Source of the DNA: DATFQE01 sp963733845
GTDB lineage: Bacteria; Actinomycetota; Thermoleophilia; Gaiellales; Gaiellaceae
DNA: 64,000 nt
Reading direction: 5' to 3'
Assembly: GCA_963733845.1 (NCBI GenBank)
Contig: CAVTEM010000002.1
Span: forward strand, 1-64,000
Part shown: positions 61,536-64,000 of the stretch, in pieces
Position numbering within the stretch: position 1 is the stretch's first letter
Layout: every line of letters starts with the position of its first letter
The notes under the pieces: generated by a model
Told to the model about the DNA's origin: nothing
Database searches by the model: none
Seen by the model: the letters and a program-made list of their open reading frames with translations, nothing else
Position numbers and translations under genes: made by a program

Positions 61536-61628
61536 CACCCTTTCGGGTGACACGCGCGGCCCTACCGGCCGCAGCCGACGAGCGCGACCCGCGAAGCAGA
61601 GGCGGGGGCGGTCACCCGCCCATTCTCG

Positions 61629-62090
61629 TCAGACGACGAGGCGGAAGGTGAGGATGTCGCGCCGCGGCCTGGGACTGACCGTCGTCACGGTCAACGAGCC
61701 CTGCACGTTGTTGTACAGGCCCGTCCCGCCCAGAACGGCCAACTCGTAGAACTGGCGGAACACCATCGCCCCGGCGACCACGATCTTGCCCTTGGGCAGG
61801 AAGTAGGTGCCGTTGCAGACCCGCGTGCGGCGGCTCGTGAAGGTGCAGACGATCTCCGCATGGCCGATCGCCCTCGGCGTCAAGCCCTTGTTGTAGAGCA
61901 GCGAACGCACGAGCTCGACATCGCCCGGGCCGCGGCCGGGCGAGCCGTTGTCCACGATGCGGTGCGCGACCTCGCGGTTGGTAATGCGGATCGTTCCGGG
62001 TCGGTCGAGCGCTTGCGACGCCGGCGCGACGGCGCTCATCAAGAGCGCGAGCGCGCCGAGCGTTACTACGAACTGGATGGTGCGCCTCAT
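61629..62090 (-). CDS. Secreted allene-oxide-cyclase/dirigent barrel-like protein
   Basis: A 153-residue exported protein with the signal peptide VVTLGALALLMSAVAPASQA. The mature part is a short beta barrel: AIGHAEIVCTFTSRRTRVCN, GTYFLPKGKIVVAGAMVFRQ, FYELAVLGGTGLYNNVQGSL and TVTTVSPRP. The ILGGTGxYxxxxG motif is typical of dirigent/AOC-like barrels. The two Cys could form a disulphide. Its start overlaps the stop of the kinase gene by 4 nt, so it is translationally coupled to a two-component system, which is unusual for a secreted protein. Confidence 0.65.
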   Translation of the reverse strand: MRRTIQFVVTLGALALLMSAVAPASQALDRPGTIRITNREVAHRIVDNGSPGRGPGDVELVRSLLYNKGLTPRAIGHAEIVCTFTSRRTRVCNGTYFLPKGKIVVAGAMVFRQFYELAVLGGTGLYNNVQGSLTVTTVSPRPRRDILTFRLVV

Positions 62091-63605
62091 CGATTCTCCT
62101 TCACCTGGTCAGCCGCAGCTGGGAGCTCCAGCCAGAAAGTCGAGCCTTCTCGTTCCTCGCTTGTAAAGCCGATCCTGCCCCCGTGCGCCTCCACGATCTC
62201 GCGTGAGACGGCCAGACCGAGCCCCGTGCCGCCGATCCCGCTCGCGGCAGCGTCTCCGCGGAAGAAGCGGGTGAAGATCTGCGACTGCAGGTCGTCGGGG
62301 ATGCCGACGCCCTCGTCGCGGACAGCGACGCGGACCATGCCGTTGCCGGCTTCGCCGACGAGCTCGACGACACCGCCATCCGGGGAATATTTGATCGCGT
62401 TTGAGAGCAGATTTCCGATTACCTGGGCGAGGCGATCGCGGTCGCCGCGGACCGCGAGAGGGACAGAGGGTAGCGCGACTTCGAGCCGATGGCGCTCGCT
62501 TTGCCCGTAGAAGAGGTCGGCCTGCTCGCGAAGGAGCGGCCCCAGCTCGATGCGCTCGCGGTCCAGCTCGAGCTTGCCCTGCTCCAGCCGGCGGGCATCG
62601 AGGAAGTCGTCGATCAGCGATCCGAGCCGCCGCGCCTGGGCGTCGACGATGCCGAGATAGCGGTCGCGCGTCTCCTCGTCGAAGTCGCGCGTGAGCAGCA
62701 GACTCGTGAAACCGAGCACGCTCGCGAGCGGCGTGCGGAGCTCATGGGACACGATGCTGACCAGCTCGGACTTCATGCGCTCGCTCTCGCGCAGCTGCTG
62801 ATTCTGCGTCTCGAGCTCGTCGCGGTTCAGCTCCAGCTTCTCGGCCATCGAGTTGAACGCCCTGGTGAGCTCGCCGATCTCGCCAGGGCCCCCCTCGCGC
62901 AGGCGCTGCTCCAGGTGTCCGTCCGCGAGCCGCGTCGCGGCCTCCGACACCTCGCGCACAGGCCTGGCGATCGAACGGGCCAGGTAGATCCCGAAGGCGA
63001 CCATGGAGGCGGCGAGCGCGACGAGGCCGCCGATCCCGAGGACGAGCGCCGCCGTCCAGCGCTCGTCGGCGGTCTGTTCGCTGCGCGCCGCGAGCAGCTC
63101 TTCGGCCGTGAGCAGGGTCGTGAACTGCTTCCGGATCCCGTCGATCAGGAGCTTGTCCTCCGAAAGCGCCGCCGGCGACTTGGCGGCGGCCGGCGCCGGG
63201 CCGCGGGCGATGTTCACGATCGGGATCGCGTAGATGTCGCGGTAGTCGTCGATCGCAATCCCCAGGGCTCGGACCCGGCGGCGCTGCCCGGGACTGTCCG
63301 TCACCAGCCGCTCGAGCTCGCTCAGCTGCTGGGGCAGCTCGCTGTCGAGCGGTAGTCAGCGGCGTGAGGAAGCGCTCGTTGCGCGTGTTCACGAAACCGC
63401 GGACGCCCGCCTGCATGTCGAGCACGAGCTTCTCCAAACCGAGCGTGGCGACCGAGATGTCCTTCGAGCGCGCCTCGCGACGCTCGGCCTCGCGCACGGC
63501 CGACACCGCCAGCAGCATCACGATGAAGACCGACGCGACGAGACCGCCGACCAGCACGGTCGCGAAGAGCGTCCGCGTCGACAGCGAGAGCGAGCGGCCC
63601 CTCAC
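62087..63605 (-). CDS. CHASE3-HAMP sensor histidine kinase, one frameshift
   Basis: The N-terminus (from ~63605) has a membrane helix (LFATVLVGGLVASVFIVMLL) and a CHASE3-like domain (LGLEKLVLDMQAGVRGFVNT, then RNERFLTPLTTARQ). After a shift near 63350 it continues QRRRVRALGIAIDDYRDIYA to a second helix (LVLGIGGLVALAASMVAFGI), HAMP (ARPVREVSEAATRLADGHLE), HisKA with ELVSIVSHELRTPLASVLGF, and HATPase (NLLSNAIKYSP, VRDEGVGIPD, GIGGTGLGLAV). About 505 residues. CHASE3 is an extracytoplasmic ligand domain. It is coupled to the receiver gene at its 5' end and to the barrel protein at its 3' end. Confidence 0.85.
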
Positions 63606-63991
63606 GCGACGAGCTCTTCGATCACGGCGCGCAGGTCGTCCGGCAGGAACGGCTTGAGCACGAAGCGGTCGGCGCCGGCCTCGAAGGCCTCGTCGCGCGC
63701 GTCGCCCCAGGCGCTGATGACCACCACCGGCGCGCCGTCCCCGTCGCTCTTGAGCTGGGCGAGCACGTCGAAACCGCTAAGCCCGGGCAGCATCAGGTCG
63801 AGGACGATCACGTCGGGCCGGTGCTCCTTTGCGAGCTCGAGTGCTTCGTTGCCGTCCGAGGCCTCGAGGAAACCGAAGCCGGCGCCCAGCGACACGCGCA
63901 CCAGCTCGCGCAGGGCTGCCTCGTCTTCGCAGATCAGGATCATACGCTCGGTGCTCACCGGCTTCGTTTCTCCACGGCTTTCTCCGTCCAT
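63602..63991 (-). CDS. Single-domain response regulator
   Basis: A 129-residue stand-alone receiver: MILICEDEAALRELVRVSLG, phospho-Asp in VIVLDLMLPGLSGFDVLAQL, then VVISAWGDARDEAFEAGADR and FVLKPFLPDDL. It has no output domain, as in CheY-like relay proteins. It is the first gene of a run with the CHASE3 kinase (4-bp overlap) and the barrel protein. The start at 63991 is near the window edge; ATG at residue 17 (MILIC) is an alternative. Confidence 0.88.
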   Translation of the reverse strand: MDGESRGETKPVSTERMILICEDEAALRELVRVSLGAGFGFLEASDGNEALELAKEHRPDVIVLDLMLPGLSGFDVLAQLKSDGDGAPVVVISAWGDARDEAFEAGADRFVLKPFLPDDLRAVIEELVA

Positions 63992-64000
63992 GTCCTTGGA

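Overview
The window is high-GC DNA with frequent GTG and TTG starts. Its gene content (an ANTAR regulator, an F420-type PPOX enzyme, an actinobacterial holin/DUF3618/YihY membrane cluster, fused GGDEF and HD-GYP proteins, an E1-alpha/E1-beta/E2/E3 complex) points to an actinobacterium. A deep-branching class such as Thermoleophilia is my guess; nothing here proves it. I see no rRNA, tRNA, CRISPR array, transposase or replication origin.

Layout. 0-6.7 kb is an accessory, badly broken stretch: a zinc-ribbon protein, a TPR-like protein, a TM0106-type RecB-like nuclease fused to a UPF1/DNA2-type helicase, a PIN-domain tail, the C-terminal half of a defence-type SF2 helicase, and a divergent GHKL (MORC/MutL-like) ATPase. 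The last three look like the remains of an anti-phage or restriction-type island. 6.7-18 kb holds secreted proteins, a PaaK-type CoA ligase with an SDR dehydrogenase, secreted M1 and M14 metallopeptidases, a cyclase-homology/NB-ARC-type ATPase regulator, a PPOX enzyme and panE. Fragments of a second panE lie on both sides of the 7.1-8.3 kb gene. 18-23.2 kb is a signalling block: two histidine kinases, a small protein, an ANTAR regulator and a FIST sensor. 23.2-36.8 kb carries secreted proteins, a methyltransferase, a tyrosine phosphatase, a GGDEF/HD-GYP protein, a PH-domain pair with a GNAT enzyme, a lipid-flippase-like protein, an aminotransferase and a cyclic-nucleotide-binding-domain protein.

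36.8-44.5 kb has a structured intergenic element, a sigma factor with a built-in anti-sigma-like, membrane and proline-rich tail, and a six-gene alpha-ketoacid dehydrogenase operon (E1-alpha, E1-beta, E2, VOC, GNAT, E3). 44.5-48.7 kb is an envelope module (PRC-barrel, small membrane proteins, holin-like, DUF3618, YihY), followed by a tandem cupredoxin and a cNMP-binding protein. 48.7-57.4 kb is the translation block pheT/pheS, trmH-like, rplT, rpmI, infC and thrS. 57.5-64 kb holds a response-regulator HD-GYP protein, a CBS protein, a phytoene-desaturase-like oxidoreductase, a barrel-like secreted protein and a CHASE3 kinase with its receiver.

One caution governs the whole annotation. At least a dozen genes are broken by single frameshifts with good coding sequence on both sides. 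These include pheT, which should be essential. Most of these are therefore probably sequencing or assembly errors. The 4.2-6.7 kb stretch has a far higher density of breaks plus a truncation, and may be genuine decay.
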